Part shown: positions 1 through 7,213 of the stretch, one piece after another | Position numbering within the stretch: position 1 is the stretch's first letter | Layout: each line of letters begins with the position of its first letter | Source of the DNA: Streptomyces sp. NBC_00287 | GTDB lineage: Bacteria; Actinomycetota; Actinomycetes; Streptomycetales; Streptomycetaceae | DNA: 64,000 nt | Reading direction: 5' to 3' | NCBI RefSeq assembly: GCF_036173105.1 | Contig: NZ_CP108053.1 | Location: 4,216,001 to 4,280,000, forward strand | Program-made: the position numbers and the translations under genes | Notes under the pieces: model-generated | What the model saw: the letters and a program-made list of their open reading frames with translations, nothing else | What the model was told of the DNA's origin: nothing | The model's database searches: none

Positions 1-1018
1 GCAGGGCGATGCCGGGCACGCCGAGCGTGGACCGCAGGGTGTGAAGCCACAGCGGCGGCGGCGCACCTGCGGTGAGGTCCGTGCCGAGCCGGGTCAGCGT
101 CTCGACCGGGTCGGCCGACCTGCCGAACAGCATCTCGTCCATGCTCGCCTCGACCCGCAGCCGTACGGGCTGGTACCCGGCGGCGATCGCGGCTGCCAGC
201 AGTGCCGGCACCCCCTTGCCGGGCCGGGCGCCCACCACTAACTCCCACACCGCCGCGACACCCTCGTAGACCGCCGCGCTCAGCGCGAGCATGACGATCA
301 GTACCGTGGCCCCGCGGATCACGACCCGTACGTCGGCCCGTCGCGGCGCGAGAAGCGCGACAGTGATGGCGAGGGGCAGCGGGAGCGACAGCGCACTCGT
401 CGCGACGACGGTGTCCACTGGCCCCATGGGCAGGGAGTTCTCGGCGGCGAACAGCAGCATGCCGCCCAGCGTCGTCGCAGCGGCGCCCAGTACCAGCCAC
501 AGCACGCGGCGCCGGTCGTCGCCGGTGGTGACCTCGAAGAGCACCCATGTGCCTGCGAGCATCACGGTCCCGGCGGCGATCGCCGCGGCCACCTGAGCGG
601 CTGCCGTGCCGGCCACCGCCGCGGCCGCGCAGCCGGCGCCGCTGCCGACGACGGCCGCGTCCACGTAGGCCAGCAGCCGGGACGGTGGCCGCTTCGGCAC
701 GACGCGCAGGGCCGCCAGCGGCAGGGCCACCGTCGACGCGAGGACGGCCAGGACCACGGCGAGGGCACGGGCGCCGGTGGCGAGCGCGAGCGGGGCGGCC
801 AGCAGGACGGCCGCGGACGCGCAGAGGTACGGGGACGACGCTGAACCTGGGCGGCGGGCGGTGACCACCCAGCAGCACAGCGCCAGGAACGTGCCGACGA
901 TCACCGCCCAGATCGCCCACTGCTCGGAGGAAGAGGGCGGGTCGAACGCGAGAGAGGCGAAGGCCGCGGTGACGAGAAGCGTGAGAAGGACCCACGTGCT
1001 CAGGCGTCGTACCGTCAC
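1..1018 (-). CDS. Sensor histidine kinase, multi-pass membrane type (3' end outside window)
   Basis: From the GTG at 1018 the frame stays open for 339 codons to the left edge, so the H-box and ATPase domains lie outside. About the first 255 residues are mostly hydrophobic, roughly eight membrane helices. The linker motif FGRSADPVETLTRLG follows near residue 296, typical in my experience of NarL-type (HisKA_3) Streptomyces kinases with many spans. The start overlaps the response regulator stop by 4 bases (GTGA), so the pair is translationally coupled and should form a two-component system with the kinase in the membrane. Codon 260 (bases 239-241) is TTA, the rare leucine codon read by the bldA tRNA. 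Signal unknown. Confidence 0.85.
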   Translation of the reverse strand, partial: MTVRRLSTWVLLTLLVTAAFASLAFDPPSSSEQWAIWAVIVGTFLALCCWVVTARRPGSASSPYLCASAAVLLAAPLALATGARALAVVLAVLASTVALPLAALRVVPKRPPSRLLAYVDAAVVGSGAGCAAAAVAGTAAAQVAAAIAAGTVMLAGTWVLFEVTTGDDRRRVLWLVLGAAATTLGGMLLFAAENSLPMGPVDTVVATSALSLPLPLAITVALLAPRRADVRVVIRGATVLIVMLALSAAVYEGVAAVWELVVGARPGKGVPALLAAAIAAGYQPVRLRVEASMDEMLFGRSADPVETLTRLGTDLTAGAPPPLWLHTLRSTLGVPGIAL

Positions 1019-1689
1019 GGCCCGGCCTCCGGCTCGCCGCCGCCCAGGCCGTGCTCCCGGGCCAGGATGACTGCCTCCGTCCGCCCGCTCACGCCCAGCT
1101 TCAGGAAGATCGCGGACAGGCGGTTTGCCACGGTCTTCTCGGCCAGCGCCAGGTCGGCCGCGACCCGGGCGTTTGTGTAGCCGCGGGCCACGCGGTCGAG
1201 CACCTCCCGCTCGCGGGCGGTCAGTTCGGGGAAGGGGGCGGCCGCCGGGGTCGCCGGGGAGAGACGGCCGAGGAGGCGTGCTGCGACACCGGGCGCAATT
1301 ACGTACTGCCCGGCCGCGACAGAGCGCAGGGTGGTGAGGATCTCCGCCTGCTGGGCGCCCTTGAGGAGGTAGCCGCGGGCACCGGCGCGCATCGCGGACA
1401 CCACCGTCTCGTCGTCCTCGAACATCGTGACTACGAGCACCGCCACGTCCGGCAGCAGGGCGGTCAGTCGCCGGGTCGCCTCCACACCGTCCAGCGCGGG
1501 CATCTGGATGTCCATCACGACGACATCCGGCCGACTCAACTGGGCCTCCCGGAGCGCCTCTTCACCGGTCGCCGCCTCCGCCACCACCTCCACGCCGTCC
1601 AGCGAGGCCAGCAGCGCGCTCATACCGCGGCGTACAACGGGATGGTCGTCGGCGATGAGCACCCGGATCGGGCCGGCGGGGGAGGTCAT
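1015..1689 (-). CDS. LuxR/NarL-family response regulator
   Basis: A 224-residue two-domain response regulator. The receiver domain (about 1-120) has the acidic pair in IADDHPVV, the phosphoacceptor Asp in DVVVMDIQMPALDG and a conserved Lys in YLLKGA. The LuxR-type HTH (about 155-215) has LTAREREVLDRVARG and EKTVANRLSAIFLKL. ATG at 1689 was chosen because the receiver domain begins there; the longer frame adds 63 unrelated residues. It precedes and overlaps the kinase gene, so it is the likely partner. Targets unknown; the divergent small membrane protein gene at 1866 is a candidate. Confidence 0.93.
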   Translation of the reverse strand: MTSPAGPIRVLIADDHPVVRRGMSALLASLDGVEVVAEAATGEEALREAQLSRPDVVVMDIQMPALDGVEATRRLTALLPDVAVLVVTMFEDDETVVSAMRAGARGYLLKGAQQAEILTTLRSVAAGQYVIAPGVAARLLGRLSPATPAAAPFPELTAREREVLDRVARGYTNARVAADLALAEKTVANRLSAIFLKLGVSGRTEAVILAREHGLGGGEPEAGP

Positions 1690-1865
1690 GTCCCGATGAT
1701 GGCCGAACGGGTCTCCCGGCCGGGAGAGTTCGCCTTCCCTGCGATCGGGAAATCCTCCCGGACGGCCGGGAGGATCTGACGATGCGCGCCGAGGGGTCCG
1801 GACGCGATGCTCGGTGCACCGGGTCGCCGCACCGGCGGCCCCAACACCCTTACGGGGGAACCGAC

Positions 1866-2267
1866 ATGGGCGCGACACAAGCGGTGGGTCCCACGCTCAG
1901 CCGCAAGAACAAGGTGGGCCTCGGGCTCGCCGCAGCACTCGGGCTGCTCGACATGACCAACGTGGCCGGCATTCCGGCGTCGGACAGCGACACGCCCGGA
2001 CCGCCGACCGGCGTCCTCGTCGCCGACGTCGTCCTCGGACTGATCACGGTCGTCGCCGTCGTCTACACCTGGCGCACCGCCAACCGCACCGGCTCCCGCG
2101 TCGTCGCAGGGTCCCGGATCCTGTCGGCGATCACCGCGCTCCCGGCGCTGTTCGTCACCGGCGTCCCGGCCTGGGTCGTGCCCGTCGTCTCGGTCCTCAT
2201 CGTGGTCACCGTCGTCGTGATCGCCCTGGTCCTGTCCCGCCCGGCCCCGGAATCGGCCACCACGTGA
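1866..2267 (+). CDS. Small integral membrane protein
   Basis: 133 residues with four predicted membrane helices, including GVLVADVVLGLITVVAVVY and PVVSVLIVVTVVVIALVL. No motif I recognise. ATG at 1866 follows a GGGGGAACC ribosome site; upstream in-frame starts add only polar residues. It is divergent from the two-component operon (176 bp apart), an arrangement often seen when a small membrane protein is the target or accessory of the sensor. That link is inference. Confidence 0.7.
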   Translation: MGATQAVGPTLSRKNKVGLGLAAALGLLDMTNVAGIPASDSDTPGPPTGVLVADVVLGLITVVAVVYTWRTANRTGSRVVAGSRILSAITALPALFVTGVPAWVVPVVSVLIVVTVVVIALVLSRPAPESATT

Positions 2268-2292
2268 CGTGACGTCACCCGAGACGCGCCTC

Positions 2293-2330
2293 GACGCGTC
2301 CGGCACCGCGAGGGGAGTGCCGAACGCGTC
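2293..2330 (+). terminator. Hairpin terminator after the small membrane protein gene
   Basis: Inverted repeat with 14-base arms (2293-2306 and 2317-2330, one mismatch) and a 10-base loop, 25 bp after the stop. No T-run, as usual for Streptomyces terminators. Confidence 0.7.
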
Positions 2331-2397
2331 AGGCCGCGGGCCGGCATGCGCCGGGGCGGAAACCGCCCGAGAACCAATCTCTCAGTGAAGGAGAACC

Positions 2398-3555
2398 ATG
2401 AATCACAAACGGGGGATCACCAGGATCGCGGTCCTGGTCGCCGTGGTCCTGAGCATCGTCGGACCGGCCGTCACCGGATGCGGGTTGTTCACCAGGGTCG
2501 CCGTCAAGGCGGTCGCCCGCGGGGCCCCGGCCGCTGCGCCCTTCTTCGCGGAGGCCGTCGGAATCGCCGCCGACCGCGCGATCGGCGACGGACTCACTCT
2601 CGGGGGCGGCGTGCAGAAGGGCGACCAGCCCGGCCTCTATGGCGGGACGCGGAACGGCAAGAGCTGTGACAAGGCGAAACTCGTCGGATTCCTCAAGAAC
2701 CCCGCCAACCGGCACAAGGCCCTGGAGTGGGCCAAGGCGCAGGGCATCGACGTCGACGAGATCGGCGGCTTCGTCGGGAAACTGACGCCCGTTCTGCTGC
2801 GCAACGACACGCTGGTGAAGAACCACGACTACAGGAAGGGCAAGGCGGTCGCCTTCGACGCGTTGCTGGAGGCCGGCATCGCGGTCCTGGTCGATCTGTA
2901 CGGCAAGCCCGTGGTGCAGTGCAGCTGCGGCAATCCGCTGGGGGCGTTCGAGCACGATGTCGACAAGGTCGACGTCGAGTTCAAGGGAACGAACAAGAAG
3001 TGGATGTCGTACGACCACGACAAGGTCGTCAAGGTCGAGCCCACTGACGTCGGGAACGAGGTCGAGGCGTACCGGCTGGTGGACGTCCAGGAGCCGGACG
3101 CCGGGCTGGAACGGCCGGCGGGCTCGGACGGCGCGCAGGACACCTCCCTGCCCGAGGATCCGGGTGAGGCCGGCGCCGCGGACGACGGCGAGGACAACGG
3201 CGGATACGTCGAGGTGCCCGACGTGACTCAGTCCTCCGTCGAGGAGGCTTCAAGGATCCTGGAGGATCAGGGCCTGGCCGTGGAAACCACTCAGGAGCCC
3301 TCCGAGACGGCGGGACCCGGCACCGTCCTCGGCCAGAGCCCCGCCGCAGGCGAAGAGGTCCCGGCCTCCAGCACGGTGACCCTCACGGTGGCCACCGCTC
3401 CGGTCACGACCGACCCACAGGCGACCGACCCGCAAGTGACCCCCACGCCCGGCGAACTCGCCACTCCGACGCCGACGGACGTCGCCACACCAGGAGACAC
3501 GCCCCCTGTACCGGAACCCCCGCCCTCGGACGGCCTGTTCGGCAGCACCTCCTGA
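2398..3555 (+). CDS. DUF6777-type lipoprotein with C-terminal PASTA domain
   Basis: 385 residues. The lipoprotein signal peptide ends at a lipobox with Cys28 (AVTGCG), so the product should be anchored outside the membrane. Residues about 75-200 match what I remember of DUF6777 (GLYGGT, then KLTPVLLRNDTLVKNHDYR, then AVLVDLYGKPVVQCSCGNPL). A single PASTA domain follows at about 270-333 (VPDVTQSSVEEA, GLAV, GTVLGQSPAAGEEV), then a Pro/Thr-rich tail. PASTA domains usually bind muropeptides or cell wall, so an envelope role is inferred. Start ATG with AAGGAG 8 bases upstream. Function of DUF6777 is unknown. Confidence 0.8.
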   Translation: MNHKRGITRIAVLVAVVLSIVGPAVTGCGLFTRVAVKAVARGAPAAAPFFAEAVGIAADRAIGDGLTLGGGVQKGDQPGLYGGTRNGKSCDKAKLVGFLKNPANRHKALEWAKAQGIDVDEIGGFVGKLTPVLLRNDTLVKNHDYRKGKAVAFDALLEAGIAVLVDLYGKPVVQCSCGNPLGAFEHDVDKVDVEFKGTNKKWMSYDHDKVVKVEPTDVGNEVEAYRLVDVQEPDAGLERPAGSDGAQDTSLPEDPGEAGAADDGEDNGGYVEVPDVTQSSVEEASRILEDQGLAVETTQEPSETAGPGTVLGQSPAAGEEVPASSTVTLTVATAPVTTDPQATDPQVTPTPGELATPTPTDVATPGDTPPVPEPPPSDGLFGSTS

Positions 3556-3580
3556 AGCCCCGGCCCGCCGCCGCACTCCC

Positions 3581-3615
3581 CCCCCTGCTTCTGCCCTGAT
3601 CGCGGAGGCAGGGGG
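3581..3615 (+). terminator. Probable hairpin terminator after the lipoprotein gene
   Basis: 8-base arms CCCCCTGC (3581-3588) and GCAGGGGG (3608-3615), 25 bp after the stop. Moderate strength. Confidence 0.5.
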
Positions 3616-3735
3616 CGGCTCAGGTCTTACGGGGACAGATCCGCCGCACTTGAGCACCGGGGCCATCCCACAGGAAACATCGATCGCTTGCTGGCCCACT
3701 CATGCCCGTCCCCCGCAGGCAGAATGCCTCCGTTC

Positions 3736-3756
3736 GCGTGAGCGATGCGTGAGCGG
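3736..3756 (+). repeat. 21-bp direct repeat, copy 1 (copy 2 at 4918-4938)
   Basis: The 21-bp unit starts GCGTGAGCGATG and recurs at 4918-4938 with one difference (GCGTGAACGATG). Each copy lies upstream of a tRNA-Arg-like sequence, so the two together form a long degenerate direct repeat bracketing the Uma2 gene. Confidence 0.7.
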
Positions 3757-3858
3757 ATGGCAGAGCACCACCCGGCATGAGCGGAATCAAGCGTCGTGCC
3801 GGGATGGCGCTGACCTGCGGGGACAGCACCGCCCGGCATAAACCACCACCGCCGATCA

Positions 3859-3917
3859 AGAATTCGCCCCCACTCCTAAAGCGGGTGTCGCAGGTTCGAA
3901 TCCTGCCGGGGGCACCA
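3859..3917 (+). repeat. tRNA-Arg(CCT)-like 3' half, copy 1: candidate attachment-site remnant
   Basis: Contains an anticodon-loop-like CTCCTAAAG, a perfect T-arm (GCAGG-TTCGAAT-CCTGC), an acceptor-like CGGGGGC and ACCA. The D-arm and true 5' half are absent, so it cannot be a functional tRNA. Integrative elements commonly duplicate tRNA 3' ends at their att sites; I recall that Streptomyces phage VWB uses tRNA-Arg(AGG). The matching copy at 4959-5021 suggests remnants of such an event. Confidence 0.65.
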
Positions 3918-4328
3918 CGCATTACCGCTCTGACCTGGGGTTTCTCCCCCCTGGGAGGCACTCTATTCGGCCTCGGACTCGCCGTCCGGGGCCGTTTGCG
4001 TGAGCGGACGGGCTCGGGCGCCTCCGCGGAAGCGGGTTATCCCGGTCCCACCTACAGATCAGGTGGCCGAAGCAACCGAGGCAGCGTCGAGGCTTGGTCA
4101 GGAGGGACAGCGGTCACTGACGTCTGATCGCGCGGGATAATCCGCCCGCCTGTTCCGATCCCCTGGTGACGAATGCACCGCGCCGGTTCCTCACCTGTCG
4201 TGGGCTCGCTGGTCGGATGCCGGCCGTCGGGGAGGGGCGTGAGCGACATCAGCGTGCCGGACGGATGGCAGACAGTACGCTGAGTCCAGTGGGATCGGGT
4301 CCGCAGCACAGCGTCCAAGAGGTGCTTC

Positions 4329-4895
4329 ATGACGGCCGAGATGGTGGCCCCGGCGTGGATGCATGAGCAGATCACGGCGGAGGAGTACGAGTCCTGGTCC
4401 GAGGAGCAGTGCGCCGGTATCGAGATCGTGGACGGGATGGTCGTCGTTAGTCCGAGTGCGTCCAAGCGGCACAACCGGCTGGCCCGGATTCTGGCGAACG
4501 CCTTGGGTGCCGCCGCGGGCCCGGAGTGGAACGCCGACACTGGCTTCGACGTCCGGCTTCAGAACGTCCCGCTCACCAATCGCCGCCCGGACGTCATCGT
4601 GTACCGCGCAGACACGATCGACATCACCCCCACCCGCCCCGAGCATGTGCTGCTGGTCGCGGAGGTGGTGTCGCCGGGCTCGGAGACCACCGACCGGATC
4701 GTGAAGGTCGACCAGTACGCCAAGGCAGGCATCGGCTTCTACTGGCGGATCGAGCAGGCCGCGACAGGCGTCCCTCTCGTGTACACCTACGTCCTCGACC
4801 CCGCGACGAAGACCTACCGGGACGGAGACGTGTTCACCGGCGTCCTCAAGGTAGCGGCCCCCTTCCCGGTGGAGATCGACCTCGGTCAGGTCTGA
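4329..4895 (+). CDS. Uma2-family (DUF820) putative restriction-endonuclease-fold protein
   Basis: 188 residues with the Uma2 layout: an N-terminal segment with ITAEEYESW and IEIVDGMVVVSPSAS, then a PD-(D/E)XK-like core with RRPDVIVYR, the acidic residue in VLLVAEVVSPGS, and the downstream lysine region DRIVKVDQYAKAGIGFYWRIE. The family is predicted to be nuclease-like and is abundant in Streptomyces and cyanobacteria, but its role is unknown. It sits alone between two degenerate tRNA-like direct repeats, which suggests cargo of a decayed integrative element. Start: ATG at 4329; the upstream AGAGG is a plausible ribosome site. Confidence 0.85.
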   Translation: MTAEMVAPAWMHEQITAEEYESWSEEQCAGIEIVDGMVVVSPSASKRHNRLARILANALGAAAGPEWNADTGFDVRLQNVPLTNRRPDVIVYRADTIDITPTRPEHVLLVAEVVSPGSETTDRIVKVDQYAKAGIGFYWRIEQAATGVPLVYTYVLDPATKTYRDGDVFTGVLKVAAPFPVEIDLGQV

Positions 4896-4917
4896 CCCAC
4901 GCGCAGCAACCGGCAGC

Positions 4918-4938
4918 GCGTGAACGATGCGTGAGCGG
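4918..4938 (+). repeat. 21-bp direct repeat, copy 2
   Basis: Second copy of the 3736-3756 unit, one base different, 22 bp after the Uma2 stop codon and 20 bp before the second tRNA-like sequence. Confidence 0.7.
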
Positions 4939-4958
4939 ACTGCACGGCGGCATGAGCA

Positions 4959-5021
4959 AGGATTCGATCCCACTCTCCTAAAGCGGGTGCCGCAGGTTCG
5001 AATCCCGCCAGGGGAACACCA
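4959..5021 (+). repeat. tRNA-Arg-like 3' half, copy 2 (degenerate)
   Basis: Aligns with 3859-3917 along about 60 bases, starting at AAGGATTCG and keeping CTCCTAAAGCGGGTG, the GGTTCGAAT T-loop and ACACCA. The T-stem has a mismatch (GCAGG/CCCGC), so it cannot fold as a normal tRNA. A strong terminator follows directly, as after real tRNA genes. Confidence 0.65.
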
Positions 5022-5025
5022 GACA

Positions 5026-5059
5026 AAAGGCCCCGGACCAATCACGGTCCGGGGCCTTT
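5026..5059. terminator. Strong bidirectional hairpin terminator
   Basis: Perfect 14-base arms (5026-5039 and 5046-5059) around AATCAC, starting AAAGG and ending CCTTT. That gives a T-run on either strand, so it can serve the tRNA-like unit and the convergent secreted-protein gene (stop at 5084). Confidence 0.85.
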
Positions 5060-5083
5060 GGTATTCACTTACTGAAGCAATGG

Positions 5084-5518
5084 TCAGGCAGTCGTGTAAA
5101 CCCACCCGCCGCAATGCTCAAGGTAAGTCCCGCCATAGTGGCCACGGCAAATCCTGAACTGCAGCTGATAGCCCTCTGTGAAGTCCTTGTTCTGCCAGCG
5201 GGACTCGCCGGCGCCCAGCCTCATCCAGATAGTTCCGCCGCGCACGAGCGTGCCGCTGGAGTTGTGGAGACGCCATTGGGTGGCAGCGGAGAATCCGTCC
5301 GCCCTGTTGTCGGAGACGAAGAACCAGTCGCCGTTCTCCTGGAATGCCGCACTGGCGTCTTCGTAGGAGCTGTGGGCCCAGACGTTCGACCCGCTGGAGG
5401 ACGGGGACAGCCCGGTGGCGCTGTCCGTCTCCCAGGTGATGGCGGACGCCTGGGTGGAAAGGAGCATAAAAGCTCCCGCCGCGGCAGCGATAACTGTCGC
5501 TATGCGCTTCTTGCGCAT
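5084..5518 (-). CDS. Small secreted protein of unknown function
   Basis: 144 residues. A Sec signal peptide (MRKKRIATVIAAAAGAFMLL, cleavage near ASA-IT) precedes a mature region of about 117 residues rich in Ser, Gly, Trp and Tyr. Two Cys (FRICRGHYG and LEHCGGW) could form a disulphide. AGGGGG lies 5 bases before the ATG. GC content is lower than in neighbours and it abuts the putative island edge, so it may be acquired DNA. I do not recognise the family. Confidence 0.7.
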   Translation of the reverse strand: MRKKRIATVIAAAAGAFMLLSTQASAITWETDSATGLSPSSSGSNVWAHSSYEDASAAFQENGDWFFVSDNRADGFSAATQWRLHNSSGTLVRGGTIWMRLGAGESRWQNKDFTEGYQLQFRICRGHYGGTYLEHCGGWVYTTA

Positions 5519-5599
5519 TTGGACCCCCTACATGAATTGCAGATGACGGCGATCATGCTAGCGCAAGAAAGGGAAGCATTGATCAAGTGAACAATTCCG

Positions 5600-6196
5600 T
5601 CATCCGGGATAAGGCGCCGCCTCACGTGCCGTCCGGAGGGCTCCCGCCCACCACGACAGCTGGTCGAGGAGGGTCTTGGCGTAGCCGGGGGTTTCGGGGT
5701 CCAGGGGGCGGCCGTCCTGCCAGGACGTGAAGTACATCGGGAAGGACAGGCCGTCCCGGATGGTCACCGCATGCAGTTCCGTCAGGACGTTTTCCAGGTG
5801 GAGGACCGCATGGCGGCCGCCCGCCGCACCGCCGTAGCTGACGAAGGCGACCGGCTTGGCCGTCCACTGGGTGAAGTGCCAGTCGATGGCCGCCTTCAGG
5901 GAGGCGGGGTAGCTGTGGTTGTACTCCGGTGTGACCACGATGAACGCGTCCGCGCCCTCCAGGGCCGAGGTCAGGGGCGCCATCCCGGCCGGGCGGGGGT
6001 AGTCGTCTCCCGCGAACTTCGGCGGTGCCGCCGGGAGGGCCAACGGGATGTCCACCTCGGCCAGATCGATGACCTCCACGTCGAAACCACCGTGCGCCGC
6101 GGCCTGTTCGGCCACCCACGAGGACACCACCGGGCCGAACCGTCCGTCCCGGACGCTTCCGACGATGATCACCAGCTTGTGCTTGTTCGTCTCCAT
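5600..6196 (-). CDS. NADPH-dependent FMN reductase family protein
   Basis: About 198 residues with a flavodoxin-like FMN_red fold. Early phosphate-binding GSVRDGRFGPVVSSW, then DAFIVVTPEYNHSYPASLKAAIDW and PVAFVSYGGAAGGRHAV are the hallmark motifs of NAD(P)H:FMN/quinone reductases such as chromate or azo reductases. A soluble enzyme reducing flavin or quinone is expected. ATG at 6196 is taken; an in-frame GTG nine bases upstream (6205) is also possible. Divergent from an Xre regulator gene 112 bp away, which probably controls it. Confidence 0.85.
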   Translation of the reverse strand: METNKHKLVIIVGSVRDGRFGPVVSSWVAEQAAAHGGFDVEVIDLAEVDIPLALPAAPPKFAGDDYPRPAGMAPLTSALEGADAFIVVTPEYNHSYPASLKAAIDWHFTQWTAKPVAFVSYGGAAGGRHAVLHLENVLTELHAVTIRDGLSFPMYFTSWQDGRPLDPETPGYAKTLLDQLSWWAGALRTAREAAPYPG

Positions 6197-6308
6197 GGCC
6201 ACCACGATCAGGGCTTACGAAGGCCCCAACCAGACCGTGTTCAGGCTGGCCCCCGCAGGGCCACGCTGAGCACTCCGCGAGCGGCCGACCGCGAATTATG
6301 CTCGCCGT

Positions 6309-7145
6309 ATGGGGACGCCACTGGGGGACTTCATCCGAGCCAAGCGCGACAGCATCCAGCCCGAATCGCTGGGGCTGCCCGATCGCGGTCGCCGTCGGTC
6401 ACCGGGGCTGCGGCGCCTCGATCTCGCCGCCCGGGCCGGTATCAGCGTCGAGTATCTGACCCGCATCGAGCAGGGCCGGGACCGCAATCCCTCCATCGCG
6501 GTCGTCAACGCCCTCGCCGACGCCCTCAGCCTCGACCCCGCCGAACGCAACCATCTGCGCTACCTCGCCAAGATCACGGGCGGTGAGTGCTCCGCCCACA
6601 GCCGGCCCGCACCCCCGAGCCGCGACGTCCGTCCGACGGTCCTGGAGACCCTCCGTCTGCTCGAACCCGGTATCGCCGTCGTGACCAACCGGCTCGGCGA
6701 CATCCTCGCCCACAGCAGCGGCTACGCGTCCGTGACGAGCGGGAGCGGACTGCTCGACTCCGACAGCCCGAACCTCACCCGGTACCTGTTCACCGACCCC
6801 CGCGCCCGGTCCTTCTTCGCCGACTGGGACGACATCGCCGACGAGCAGGTCTTCGACCTCTGGCTCGCGCCCTCCGTCGAGAACTCCGAGTGGTTCAGCA
6901 CGGAGCTCGCCCCTCTCGCAGGGCCTGACTTCACCCGTCGGCTCAACCGTCACACGGTTCCCGGGCGCGGGGACCTCCGCCTCAAGCACCCGACGGCCGG
7001 GGAACTTCGGCTGCGCCGCGAGACTCTCGAACTCTCGGCAGACAACCAGCAATTGGTCGTCTTCCTCCCGGCCGACGAGGCCACCGCCCAGGCCGTCGAG
7101 CAGCTCCGTCAGCGGTCCCACGGTCGGCTGCGCGCCATTTCGTGA
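6309..7145 (+). CDS. Xre-family regulator with MmyB-like ligand-binding domain
   Basis: 278 residues. The N-terminal HTH (about 30-85; LRRLDLAARAGISVEYLTRI, EQGRDRNPS) is followed by an MmyB-type ligand-binding region (about 100-270; TNRLGDILAHSSGY, NLTRYLFTDPRARSFFADW, LRLKHPTAGELRLRRETLEL). Family members are typically encoded divergently from the oxidoreductase they control, as here with the FMN reductase. Ligand unknown. The stop codon lies inside a 22-bp tandem duplication. Confidence 0.88.
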   Translation: MGTPLGDFIRAKRDSIQPESLGLPDRGRRRSPGLRRLDLAARAGISVEYLTRIEQGRDRNPSIAVVNALADALSLDPAERNHLRYLAKITGGECSAHSRPAPPSRDVRPTVLETLRLLEPGIAVVTNRLGDILAHSSGYASVTSGSGLLDSDSPNLTRYLFTDPRARSFFADWDDIADEQVFDLWLAPSVENSEWFSTELAPLAGPDFTRRLNRHTVPGRGDLRLKHPTAGELRLRRETLELSADNQQLVVFLPADEATAQAVEQLRQRSHGRLRAIS

Positions 7146-7170
7146 GTCGCTGCGCGCCATTTCGTGAGTC
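7127..7170 (+). repeat. Perfect 22-bp tandem duplication across the stop codon
   Basis: GCTGCGCGCCATTTCGTGAG plus TC occurs at 7127-7148 and again at 7149-7170 without a mismatch. The first copy carries the TGA that ends the Xre regulator, so the second copy is untranslated. A perfect repeat suggests a recent slippage event. Confidence 0.95.
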
Positions 7171-7172
7171 AG

Positions 7173-7206
7173 GGACGGGCCCGCGACCTCAGCCGCGGGC
7201 CCGTCC
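7173..7206. terminator. Bidirectional GC hairpin between convergent genes
   Basis: Perfect 13-base arms, 7173-7185 and 7194-7206, with an 8-base loop. It lies between the Xre gene and the mannanase stop at 7214 and can end both transcripts. Confidence 0.85.
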
Positions 7207-7213
7207 ACAAAGG

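Larger units (their letters stand above)
3616..4328. other. 713-bp gene-poor stretch with tRNA-like repeat and island-edge features
   Basis: No convincing gene. The open frames here contain the shadow peptide typical of antisense tRNA (PGRIRTCDTRFRSG). It holds the repeat unit at 3736-3756, the tRNA-Arg-like sequence at 3859-3917 and the presumed promoter of the Uma2 gene. Base composition is somewhat less GC-rich than the flanks. Confidence 0.6.

Noticed and set aside
4048..4066. Inverted repeat CCACCT-N7-AGGTGG as an operator
   Set aside because: Only 6-base arms in a gene-poor stretch with no nearby start; likely chance at this GC content.
3859..5021. Functional tRNA-Arg genes
   Set aside because: Neither copy has a D-arm or a 5' half that pairs with the acceptor 3' strand; kept only as tRNA-like repeats.
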